Of a DNA stretch of 64,000 nt, positions 1 to 6,756 are shown piece after piece. The stretch covers positions 1,605,501-1,669,500 of the forward strand of contig NZ_CP016757.1 in assembly GCF_001701045.1 (NCBI RefSeq), in the 5' to 3' direction. A model generated the notes under the pieces. It made no database searches and was not told the origin of the DNA. It saw only the letters and a list, made by a program, of their open reading frames with translations. The position numbers and the translations under genes were made by a program. Source of the DNA: Cloacibacillus porcorum (GTDB lineage Bacteria > Synergistota > Synergistia > Synergistales > Synergistaceae). Positions within the stretch are counted from its first letter, which is position 1, and each line of letters opens with the position of its first letter.

Positions 1-118
1 AGTGTTGATAACAGGAATCAAATTGAACGATTTGAATTGTTAATTCAAAAATATTGAATTACTAAGACATGGCGAAGGCGGCGCAAGGCGCAGAAGATAT
101 ATTCAAGCCCCAAGACTG

Positions 119-153
119 GCGGTGAGGTCCGACTGCGATTTTGCCCTCACCGC
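119..153. repeat. Inverted repeat upstream of the thioredoxin gene
   Basis: GCGGTGAGG at 119-127 is an exact inverted copy of CCTCACCGC at 145-153, with a 17-nt loop. It is followed by TTTCAG rather than a T-run. It could be the terminator of a gene lying left of the window or an operator next to the promoter that follows. The rest of positions 1-118 shows no gene: all frames meet early stops. Confidence 0.4.
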
Positions 154-182
154 TTTCAGAGTAGGGGGACGGGCGCTATAAT
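154..182 (+). promoter_or_regulatory. Possible sigma70 promoter for the thioredoxin gene
   Basis: A perfect TATAAT lies at 177-182. A weak -35 (TTTCAG, 154-159) sits 17 nt upstream. The start codon proposed for the downstream gene is at 223, leaving a leader of about 35 nt. Confidence 0.4.
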
Positions 183-222
183 ATCGTCAGAGACAATGAC
201 TATCGAGAGAAGAGTGATCTGA

Positions 223-558
223 TTGAAGTCCATCAACGCGGCGGACTTTGAGCCGGAGGTCCGCAATGCCTCCGCCGTGAAGCCGGTGATACTTGATATA
301 TGGGACCCGGGCTGACCTCCCTGTCTGGCGCTCGCGCCTAAATTCGCGGCGCTGGGCGAAAGATACGGGGACCGTATCATATTTCTCAAGATGAACAGGG
401 CGGAGAACCGGGAGATAATGAAGACGCTGGCTCTGCGCGGCGTTCCGACAATCATCTTTATGAGCGGAGGCACTGAAATATGCGGCCGCCTCACGGGCGA
501 CGCCGAAGCCACCGCGGAGAATATCGAGGCGGCGATAACGAAGATCCTGGCCGTTTAG
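223..558 (+). CDS. Thioredoxin with predicted selenocysteine at the active site (in-frame TGA)
   Basis: Reading frame 1 from TTG 223 to TAG 556-558 gives 111 codons with one internal TGA at 313-315. With that codon read as U the active site is WDPG-U-PPC (U31, C34), which aligns with the W-A-x-WCGPC redox site of thioredoxin. The rest is a complete fold: DFEPEV at the N-terminus, VILDIW strand, ALAPKFAALGERY helix, the cis-Pro loop GVPT (P75), and IIFMSGG strand. The total length is normal for thioredoxin. Start choice: an AGAAGAG sequence lies 8 nt upstream of TTG 223, and the frame is closed by TGA at 220-222. A short hairpin (GGCG-CTCG-CGCC, 327-338) begins 11 nt after the TGA and might contribute to a SECIS, though I cannot confirm one. 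The alternative is a nonsense mutation, but a TGA falling exactly on the nucleophile with the frame intact on both sides argues for recoding. It is likely to reduce cytosolic disulfides or selenoenzymes. Confidence 0.75.
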
Positions 559-590
559 ACTATGAGGACTAAAGAGATATGGAGGTTTGA

Positions 591-1769
591 ATGATGAGGA
601 AATTGATTGTTTTAGCGGCGCTGTTTCTGCTTTACGCCCTCCCCGCATCCGCCGCCGCGCCGTTTCATATCGGCGTCGTTACGGGAACGGTCTCGCAGGG
701 AGAGGATAATGTCCGCGGTGCGGAAAAGCTCATCTCGATGTACGGCGACGCCTCCAAGGGCGGCATGATAAAGCATGTCACCTACCCGGACAACTTCGGC
801 GCGGAGATGGAGACCGTCATCAGCCAGATAGCCGGACTCGCGGACGACCCAAAGATGAGGGTCGTGGCGGTTATGGAGGGCGTTCCCGGTACGGCCGAGG
901 CCTTTCGCCGGATAAAGGAGAAGCGCGGCGACATCCTTTGTCTCACGGGGCAGCCGCAGGAGGACCCGAACGTTATCGGCGAGGTCGCGGACCTGGTCGT
1001 GAACTCCGACAACCTCGCGATGGGCTACATCATGCCCGCGGCGGCTAAAAAGCTCGGCGCCAAGACCTACGTGCACATATCCTTCCCGCGCCATATGAGC
1101 TACGAGCTGCTCTCGCGCCGCCGCAAGATAATGGAGGCGGCCTGTAAAGACCTCGGCCTGCGCTTTGTCTTTGAGACGGCCCCCGACCCGACGAGCGACG
1201 TCGGCGTTGCCGGAGCGCAGCAGTACGTTCTGGAAAAGACCGCCGCCTGGCTCAGGAAATATGGAAAAAACACCGCCTTCTTCAGCACCAACGACGCGCA
1301 GGTCGAGCCGCTGCTGAAGAAGATAACGGAGCTCGGCGGTTACTATGTGCAGACCGATTCGCCGCTGCAGGGCTACGCGGGCGCGCTGGGCATCGACCTA
1401 AGCAAGGAGAAAGGCGACTGGAAGGCGATCCTTGCCAAGATAGAGAAGGCCGTCGTCGCTAAAGGCGGCAAGGGGCGCCTCGCCACCTGGGCCTATCCCT
1501 CTGGCTACTGCATCACCGCCGCCCTCGGCGAAATTGGCAAACGCGTAGTGGAGAAGAGGGCGAAGCTGAACCGCCAGGCCGATGTGATGAAGGCCTTCGC
1601 GGTTTTTTCTCCCGGGATGACCTGGAACAGCAGCGCCTATACCGACGCCGCCACTGGAGTGAAGATGAAAAACTTCCTGCTCATCTACCAGGATACCTAC
1701 GTCTTTGGCAGAGGACCTCTCGGAATGGACAAGATAAAGGTCCCCGAGAAATACTATCGGATGAGGTGA
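591..1769 (+). CDS. DUF3798-type exported periplasmic binding-like protein
   Basis: A 392-residue protein starting MMRKLIVLAALFLLYA and followed by PASAAA, a clear signal peptide with cleavage near residue 22. The rest looks like a periplasmic-binding-protein fold: strand-rich start HIGVVTGTVSQGEDNVRGAE, alternating alpha/beta segments, and a C-terminal KVPEKYYRMR. From memory this matches the DUF3798 family of exported proteins with unknown ligand; I cannot name a substrate. GGAGG lies 7 nt before the first ATG, and the second ATG (594) is an equally possible start. The gene follows the selenocysteine thioredoxin by 32 nt with no terminator between them, so the two may share a transcript. 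No transporter genes accompany it. Confidence 0.7.
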   Translation: MMRKLIVLAALFLLYALPASAAAPFHIGVVTGTVSQGEDNVRGAEKLISMYGDASKGGMIKHVTYPDNFGAEMETVISQIAGLADDPKMRVVAVMEGVPGTAEAFRRIKEKRGDILCLTGQPQEDPNVIGEVADLVVNSDNLAMGYIMPAAAKKLGAKTYVHISFPRHMSYELLSRRRKIMEAACKDLGLRFVFETAPDPTSDVGVAGAQQYVLEKTAAWLRKYGKNTAFFSTNDAQVEPLLKKITELGGYYVQTDSPLQGYAGALGIDLSKEKGDWKAILAKIEKAVVAKGGKGRLATWAYPSGYCITAALGEIGKRVVEKRAKLNRQADVMKAFAVFSPGMTWNSSAYTDAATGVKMKNFLLIYQDTYVFGRGPLGMDKIKVPEKYYRMR

Positions 1770-1958
1770 ACCGTTGTTATGGACAAAACCAAAGATGCGC
1801 CCACAGCTCGAAAGGCGTCATTACATCTCGAAAATGGTCTGTATGCCCCTCTTGCGTGGCGTGAATGACGACGACGGCAGCGGCTTTCGTCGGGATACGC
1901 GTCGCGTCGAAGGCCTTTTCTTTTTCAGCAGGGGATATTCTTATTTTAAAATTTGCGT

Positions 1959-1964
1959 TATAAT
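1959..1964 (+). promoter_or_regulatory. -10 element placed for a leaderless toxin-antitoxin transcript
   Basis: TATAAT ends 6 nt before the ATG at 1971, so transcription would begin at or next to the start codon. No Shine-Dalgarno sequence is present. The -35 (TATTCT at 1936-1941) is poor. Confidence 0.4.
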
Positions 1965-1970
1965 AGTAGC

Positions 1971-2747
1971 ATGGTTAACAATAAAGAGCAAAAATTAAAA
2001 TCATTGGTTGGCATACGGATATCAGGAGTTCCTTTACTTGCATCGTATCTGACGAGGTCGGGCATATCGCCGAACTTGCAGCAGTATTATCGGCGAAGCG
2101 GGTGGCTTGAGCGGATCGGGCGCGGCGCTTATATCTGGCCTGGCGACATGCTCGATTGGCAGGGTATTCTTTATGCTCTTCAATCGCAGATCAATATGCC
2201 GGTCCATATAGGGGCGAGGACGGCGCTCGCGCTTCAAGGATATGCGCAGTTTCTGCGGGGAGAAGGGGAGCGCGTCTTTATATTTTCCGGTCAAACGCGT
2301 ATCCTTCCGGCGTGGACAGCGGATGCGGCCGGACTTACGAAGTTTTGTCTCTGCCATACGTCGTTTCTGACGGACGATCGTGCCGGTATCACGGATATAC
2401 CTCACAAGACCATCTCCATTCGCTGCTCCAGCCCGGAGAGGGCGATACTTGAAACATTGCACCTCGCACCGCAGACGATAAGCTATAGCGAGGCGTACCA
2501 GCTGACAGAAAATCTCGACACGCTGCGTCCCCAGCTGCTGCAGGAGCTTCTGTCGGGCTGTAATTCCATACGCGTCAAGCGGACGTTTTTGCTATTTGCG
2601 GATCGCGCTGGTCATTCGTGGGCACAGCGGCTCGACCGGGATAAAATATCCCTTGGCAAGGGGGTGCGCAGTTTGGGCAAGAATGGCGTTTATCTCGAAA
2701 GATACGGTCTGGTGATACCCCAGGAACTGAATCGGTTATGGCAATGA
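1971..2747 (+). CDS. AbiEi-family antitoxin (type IV toxin-antitoxin)
   Basis: A 258-residue protein starting MVNNKEQKLK. The N-terminal winged-helix part contains SYLTRSGISPNLQQYYRRSGWLERIGRGAY, typical of AbiEi antitoxins, in which this domain binds the operon promoter. The stretch IGARTALALQGYAQ continues the family signature, and the C-terminal half is the part known to neutralise the toxin. ATG 1971 is chosen over the earlier in-frame ATG at 1953, which would fall inside the promoter -10. The stop overlaps the next gene by 10 nt, so the pair is translationally coupled. AbiE systems act in phage defence and plasmid or island stabilisation. By analogy with other AbiE loci this protein probably represses its own promoter. 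Confidence 0.82.
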   Translation: MVNNKEQKLKSLVGIRISGVPLLASYLTRSGISPNLQQYYRRSGWLERIGRGAYIWPGDMLDWQGILYALQSQINMPVHIGARTALALQGYAQFLRGEGERVFIFSGQTRILPAWTADAAGLTKFCLCHTSFLTDDRAGITDIPHKTISIRCSSPERAILETLHLAPQTISYSEAYQLTENLDTLRPQLLQELLSGCNSIRVKRTFLLFADRAGHSWAQRLDRDKISLGKGVRSLGKNGVYLERYGLVIPQELNRLWQ

Positions 2748-3673
2748 ACTGTTTCGCTCAATCTTACATGGAGCAGCTTCACCTTGTTGTGCGGATTCTT
2801 CCGGCGATTGCGCGAAATGGTGCGTTTGCGCTCAAAGGCGGAACTGCCATCAATCTTTTCGAGCGCGGACTGCCGCGCCTGTCAGTCGATATCGACCTCT
2901 GTTACCCGCATTTCAGCGAACGCGCCGAAGCCCTTGGCTCTATTGTCAAACATCTGACATCGATCAGGCAGGACTTATCAAAGCGTATCCACGGGATAAA
3001 GTTTGTCAATCTTGGCGTGGAGTCGCTGGAATATAAGCTGCTTTGCCGGACGCCTGAAGCCATTGTCAAAATCGAGGTGAACACTACGATGCGCGGCCAC
3101 GTCTTTCCCATACGCACGATGCCCGTGCACCCAGACGCCGAAGAAATTCTCGGCCAGTACACGGAGATGCCGGTGATATCGAGAGAGGAGTTATACGGCG
3201 GAAAAATCTGCGCTGCGCTCGACCGCCAACACCCCCGCGATTTGTTCGATTTGGCTCCGTTTCTATCGGGTTCGGGAAATGGCTTCGACAGGCGAATTGT
3301 CCTTGGTTTCATCATCTGCCTGTTGAGCCATAATCGCCCACTCCATGAGCTGCTCGCACCCAACGCGCACGATATGAAGGAGGCGTTTGACAACCAATTT
3401 GTTGGAATGAGCGCTATGCCCTTTACCTATGAGGATTACGTCAAGACGAGGGAAATGCTCTTCGCGGCTCTTCCCGCCCTATTGGACGACGCCGACCGGA
3501 AATTCCTGGTATCGTTCGCCGAAGGTGCCCCCGATTGGAGCCTCTTTGAAGTTCCAGACGCTGCGAGGCTCCCCGCGATACTCTGGAAGCTTCGCAATAT
3601 CGATATATTGAAAGAACGTTCCCCTCGCAAATTCGACGATCAATGCGCGATCCTGCGTGAAGTATTGAAATAA
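2738..3673 (+). CDS. AbiEii-family nucleotidyltransferase toxin
   Basis: A 311-residue protein. The nucleotidyltransferase motif is visible near the N-terminus as ALKGGTAINL (residues 31-40) followed by RLSVDIDL (47-54), with the paired Asp metal ligands D51 and D53. A later conserved block EELYGGKICAALDRQHPRDLFD (around 148-170) is typical of the AbiEii/AbiGii family. These toxins transfer nucleotides to RNA targets and cause growth arrest; the exact target here is unknown. It is encoded directly after the AbiEi antitoxin with a 10-nt overlap. ATG 2738 or ATG 2744 could be the start. All motif residues are intact, so the toxin should be active. Confidence 0.87.
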   Translation: MAMNCFAQSYMEQLHLVVRILPAIARNGAFALKGGTAINLFERGLPRLSVDIDLCYPHFSERAEALGSIVKHLTSIRQDLSKRIHGIKFVNLGVESLEYKLLCRTPEAIVKIEVNTTMRGHVFPIRTMPVHPDAEEILGQYTEMPVISREELYGGKICAALDRQHPRDLFDLAPFLSGSGNGFDRRIVLGFIICLLSHNRPLHELLAPNAHDMKEAFDNQFVGMSAMPFTYEDYVKTREMLFAALPALLDDADRKFLVSFAEGAPDWSLFEVPDAARLPAILWKLRNIDILKERSPRKFDDQCAILREVLK

Positions 3674-3891
3674 ACAGCGAACGGTGTATGTAAAGTTTTC
3701 AACGAACACAGCCTTCCATTATTTCCATCTTCTTTACGTTATATCTTCCCTGAGGGGCATTATTGATTGTGACGCCGGTATTATTGATATACATTAAGAT
3801 TTTTATCCTTCCCTCTTTTTTCTTGTTAAATGGCGCGGCGAATGTCTATATACGGTGCGTAATATTCCGTCTCTGCCGTGCGCAAAAGTTA

Positions 3892-3897
3892 TATAAT
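3892..3897 (+). promoter_or_regulatory. Possible -10 element
   Basis: A TATAAT lies about 38 nt upstream of the start of the CPHC protein gene. No convincing -35 is seen. The 3674-3891 interval otherwise shows no gene. Confidence 0.3.
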
Positions 3898-3934
3898 ATT
3901 GGCAATAGATAAAACGAAAGGAATGGTGGCAGCA

Positions 3935-4198
3935 ATGAAGGAACTGAAGATGTTTATGTTCGAGGGATGCCCGCACTGCAAACGGGCTGAGGAGATGATA
4001 TCGGAGCTGCTTGCCAGGCACCCGGAATACAAAGAGGTGCCCTTCGTCATGATCGACGAAAAGAAGGAGCCCGAAGTTGCCGACAAATACGATTATTACT
4101 ACGTCCCCACATTTTTTGTCGGCAGCGAGAAGATCGCCGAGGGAGTTCCCACCGAAGAGGGTGTGGAAAAGGCATTCAGCACGGCATATAAAGGATAG
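3935..4198 (+). CDS. Small thioredoxin/glutaredoxin-like protein with CPHC site
   Basis: An 87-residue cytosolic protein, MKELKMFMFEGCPHCKRAEEMI, with redox motif C12-P-H-C15 and a cis-Pro loop YVPTFFVG near residue 64. Size and pattern fit a minimal glutaredoxin/thioredoxin fold. CPHC is the motif of oxidising DsbA enzymes and of some thiol transferases, so the physiological direction is unclear. ATG 3935 is preferred because GGTGG lies 5 nt upstream; earlier in-frame ATGs (3878, 3923) overlap the promoter or lack a site. Cysteine synthase follows 11 nt later, so the pair looks like an operon linking thiol redox chemistry to cysteine formation. Confidence 0.75.
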   Translation: MKELKMFMFEGCPHCKRAEEMISELLARHPEYKEVPFVMIDEKKEPEVADKYDYYYVPTFFVGSEKIAEGVPTEEGVEKAFSTAYKG

Positions 4199-4209
4199 GC
4201 GGGGAGAAC

Positions 4210-5130
4210 TTGAAGAACGTTGAAGATCTGGAAATAATGGAGCTGGTGGGCGGTACGCCGCTCTACCGGCTCAAAAGGGACGGCGGCGGCGCGCAGGCCT
4301 GGATAAAGCTTGAGGGCGGCAACCCCGGAGGCTCGATCAAGGACCGCGCCGCCTGGGGTATGCTGAAAGAGGCGCAGAAAAATGGCCAGCTCACGGAAAA
4401 GACGGTGATTGTGGAGCCGACGAGCGGCAACACAGGCATCGGGCTTGCGATGCTCGGACGGGCGCTCGGTCTGCCGGTGGTTCTGACGATGCCGGAATCG
4501 ATGTCGCAGGAGCGCCGCGCGGTGCTCGCCGCCTTTGGCGCGAAGCTTGTGCTGACCCCCGCCTCCGAGGGGATGGCGGGCGCGGTAAACGAGGCGAAAA
4601 GAATGCTGGCCGAGGATGCGAACGCGCTGATGCTCGACCAGTTTTCCAACCCAGGCAACCCGCGCGCGCATGAGGAGAGCACGGGGCCGGAGATCCTGGC
4701 CCAGCTGCCCGACGGCAAGAAGCTGGCGGCCTTTGTCGCCTCTTTCGGCACCGGCGGCACCGTCACAGGCGTTGGCCGCGCCCTGCGCAAAGAGTTTCCC
4801 GAGGTGAAGGTCATCGCCGTGGAACCGGCGTCCAGCCCTCTGATCACCAAGGGCAAGGCCGGTCCGCATAAGATCCAGGGGATCGGCGCGAACTTTGTCC
4901 CCGCGAACCTCGCCGTCTCAGAGATCGACGAGTTCATGACCGTCACCGACGAAGATGCTCTGTCGACCGCGCGCCGTCTGGCCGCCGAGGAGGGCCTTTT
5001 CAGCGGCATCTCCACCGGAGCCAACGTCTGGGCGGCGCTGAAGGTGGCGGCCGACCTCCCGCGGGACAATGTCGTCGTCACGGTCCAGCCGGACCGCGGC
5101 GATAAGTACCTGAGCATTTTTTCCAGTTAA
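4210..5130 (+). CDS. cysK: Cysteine synthase (O-acetylserine sulfhydrylase)
   Basis: A 306-residue PLP enzyme converting O-acetylserine and sulfide to cysteine. The PLP lysine is K44 in GGSIKDRAA. The substrate loop is TSGNTG (71-76), and the PLP phosphate loop appears as GTGGTVTGVGRA (around 178). Length is normal for the CysK/CysM family. The start is a TTG (4210) preceded by GGGGAG. The ORF ends in a serine-rich SIFSS tail. It lies 11 nt downstream of the CPHC protein gene. CysK and CysM cannot be told apart here, so O-phosphoserine or thiosulfate as substrate remains possible. No serine acetyltransferase gene is nearby. Confidence 0.9.
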   Translation: MKNVEDLEIMELVGGTPLYRLKRDGGGAQAWIKLEGGNPGGSIKDRAAWGMLKEAQKNGQLTEKTVIVEPTSGNTGIGLAMLGRALGLPVVLTMPESMSQERRAVLAAFGAKLVLTPASEGMAGAVNEAKRMLAEDANALMLDQFSNPGNPRAHEESTGPEILAQLPDGKKLAAFVASFGTGGTVTGVGRALRKEFPEVKVIAVEPASSPLITKGKAGPHKIQGIGANFVPANLAVSEIDEFMTVTDEDALSTARRLAAEEGLFSGISTGANVWAALKVAADLPRDNVVVTVQPDRGDKYLSIFSS

Positions 5131-5136
5131 TTTTCC

Positions 5137-5194
5137 GCAAAAGGCTGTACAAAATAAAGAATTACTGATAGTTTATCAGAGTAAAACCTTTTGC
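5137..5194 (+). promoter_or_regulatory. Nested hairpin ending at the ribosome binding site
   Basis: GCAAAAGG (5137-5144) pairs exactly with CCTTTTGC (5187-5194). Inside it, CTGATA (5165-5170) pairs exactly with TATCAG (5174-5179). The outer stem ends immediately before the GGAGGAG ribosome binding site of the methyltransferase gene, so it could act as a translational control element or as a cysK terminator without a T-run. Confidence 0.4.
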
Positions 5195-5206
5195 TGGAGG
5201 AGTTAT

Positions 5207-5782
5207 ATGCCACAGGTCGATCAAAATATAAAGGAAAAGATGCTCTTTATAAAAAAATTTGTCGCGGAGCCGCGTATGATCGGCAGCATTACTCCCAGCT
5301 CCCCGCAGCTTGTCGCCTCCATGCTCTGTAATGTAGACTGGGACAAAATCGCCTGTATCGCGGAGTTTGGCGCCGGTACCGGCGTTGTGACGAAGGCGAT
5401 CATGAAAAACAAGCTGCCGCAGAGCAGGCTCTTTGTATTTGAGATAGAGGACGACCTCAGGCAGAAGCTGATACGCGATACGGGGCTCGATATCTACGAC
5501 GACGCGAGGCGGCTGCCGCATGTACTCAGAGAGGAGCGGCTTCGCAAGGTCGATCTGATAGTCTCCGGCCTGCCTTACGCGGTTCTGCCGCAGGAAGTCA
5601 CCGCCGCCGTGCTCGACGGTATCTCCCGCACCCTCGCCGAGGACGGCATGTTTGTCGCTTTTCAATATTCCCTCCATATGAAGAGCGCCTTTGAGCGGAT
5701 ATTCAAAGAGGTCAAAATTCGATTTGTGATGATGAACATCCCCCCGGCCTTCGTATATGAGTGCCGGGGATTAAAGGGATAG
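5207..5782 (+). CDS. PmtA-like class I SAM-dependent methyltransferase
   Basis: A 191-residue protein. The arrangement GSITPSSPQLVASM, then IAEFGAGTGVVTKAI (SAM motif I, around residues 50-64), FVFEIEDDLRQKL (motif II acid), and IVSGLPYAVLP (motif IV, about residue 123) matches the phospholipid N-methyltransferase / rRNA dimethylase-like group of COG3963. Members methylate phosphatidylethanolamine or remain uncharacterised; a substrate cannot be assigned from sequence alone. A strong GGAGGAG site precedes the ATG. The gene is preceded by a nested hairpin and followed by a RhuM remnant. Confidence 0.7.
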   Translation: MPQVDQNIKEKMLFIKKFVAEPRMIGSITPSSPQLVASMLCNVDWDKIACIAEFGAGTGVVTKAIMKNKLPQSRLFVFEIEDDLRQKLIRDTGLDIYDDARRLPHVLREERLRKVDLIVSGLPYAVLPQEVTAAVLDGISRTLAEDGMFVAFQYSLHMKSAFERIFKEVKIRFVMMNIPPAFVYECRGLKG

Positions 5783-5811
5783 GCAAAGGGCCGTATTTCC
5801 CTGAAAGGCGG

Positions 5812-6141
5812 ATGATGCCGGTGGAAAGCAAGATCGCCCTCTTCACTGATAAAGATGTTACGCTTGAGGTTCCCGTATCTCCCGAACGTGATACGGTTTG
5901 GCTGACGGCAAATCAAATGGCGTTATTGTTTGATAAGGATGAGAAGACGATTCGCAAACATATCAACAATGTCTTTGCCGATGATGAGTTGTCTTTGGAG
6001 AACAACACGCAAAAAATGCGTGTTGTTGGCGTGAAGCAGCCGGTGGCTATTATGATTGCGGAATCCCGCACCGAGGAAAAGTTGGATGATTCAGTTGTCG
6101 CAAAATTTGCGACAACTGCCGCCGATGGAAAGACCTGCTAA
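5812..6141 (+). pseudogene. Truncated or rearranged RhuM-family protein
   Basis: The 110 residues from ATG 5812 contain the diagnostic RhuM N-terminus: TVWLTANQMALLFDKDEKTIRKHINN and NTQKMRVVGVKQPVA. Intact RhuM proteins are around 300 residues and continue after KQPVA into a FYSLDVIISVGYRV-type block. Here the frame jumps to IMIAESRTEEKLDDSVVAKFATTAADGKT and stops. That second piece resembles a displaced segment of another RhuM-type sequence, so an internal deletion or fusion is likely. It is probably nonfunctional. RhuM genes are often found on islands, which fits the nearby AbiE pair. Confidence 0.6.
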
Positions 6142-6163
6142 ATAAATTATCCGTACACAAAGC

Positions 6164-6192
6164 GAGGAGCCCCGGATTTTTCAGGGCTCCTC
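6164..6192 (+). terminator. Intrinsic terminator between convergent genes
   Basis: GAGGAGCCC (6164-6172) pairs with GGGCTCCTC (6184-6192) around an 11-nt loop, followed by TTCTGTT. It sits between the RhuM remnant on plus and purE ending on minus, and may work in both directions. Confidence 0.65.
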
Positions 6193-6214
6193 TTCTGTTA
6201 TCGCGAATGATTTT

Positions 6215-6727
6215 TTAATAGGCGTCCGCGGGGGCGGCGGGGAGGTTTTCGAGCTTCTTGCGGCTCTCGCGCACCTTGCTGGCCTCTTTTTCCGCGTAGG
6301 CTTCGAGCTTTGCCGTCAGTTCGTCGTCGGTCGCCGCGACGATGCGCGCCGCCAGCAGGCAGGCGTTTTTCGCGCCGTTGAGGCCGACGGAGGCGGCGGG
6401 GACGCCGGGGGGCATCTGCGCGATCGAGAGCAGCGCGTCAAGTCCGTCCATCGCGCCGCCCTTGACGGGAACGCCGATGACGGGCAGCGTGGTCGCGGCG
6501 GCCACCACTCCGGGGAGCGCCGCGGAGAGTCCGGCGACGGCGACAAGCGCCTTGATGCCGCGCTTGCGCGCGCCCTTCGCGTAGTTCTCGACGTCCGCGG
6601 GCGTGCGGTGCGCCGAGGCGATCGCCACTTCAAATTCTATGCCGAGCTCCTCAAGGACTGGCGTTCCCTTTTCCACGACGGGAATGTCCGAGGCGGAGCC
6701 CATGATGATGCCGATTTTCGGTGCCAT
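6215..6727 (-). CDS. purE: 5-(carboxyamino)imidazole ribonucleotide mutase / AIR carboxylase
   Basis: A 170-residue protein starting MAPKIGIIMGSASDIPVV. Visible motifs are GSASD (phosphate loop) and IASAHRTP with the catalytic His. The block GLSAALPGVVAAATTLPVIGVPV and the tail GAKNACLLAARIVA are typical of PurE. It carries out the carboxylation step giving CAIR. No purK is present in the operon, so this enzyme may work directly on AIR with CO2 (class II-like) or use a PurK encoded elsewhere. AGAGGAAA precedes the ATG. It is the last gene of the purine operon. Confidence 0.93.
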   Translation of the reverse strand: MAPKIGIIMGSASDIPVVEKGTPVLEELGIEFEVAIASAHRTPADVENYAKGARKRGIKALVAVAGLSAALPGVVAAATTLPVIGVPVKGGAMDGLDALLSIAQMPPGVPAASVGLNGAKNACLLAARIVAATDDELTAKLEAYAEKEASKVRESRKKLENLPAAPADAY

Positions 6728-6756
6728 TTTATTTCCTCTTTTCGTAAGCGAATTTA

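Noticed and set aside
313-315. Reading the TGA in the thioredoxin as a simple pseudogene mutation
   Set aside because: The stop falls precisely on the redox cysteine codon and the whole domain is otherwise intact in one frame, including the cis-Pro loop; recoding is more economical, though not proven.
1774-1998. 74-codon ORF between the DUF3798 gene and abiEi
   Set aside because: No ribosome binding site, odd composition, overlaps the abiEi promoter and start; no recognisable domain.
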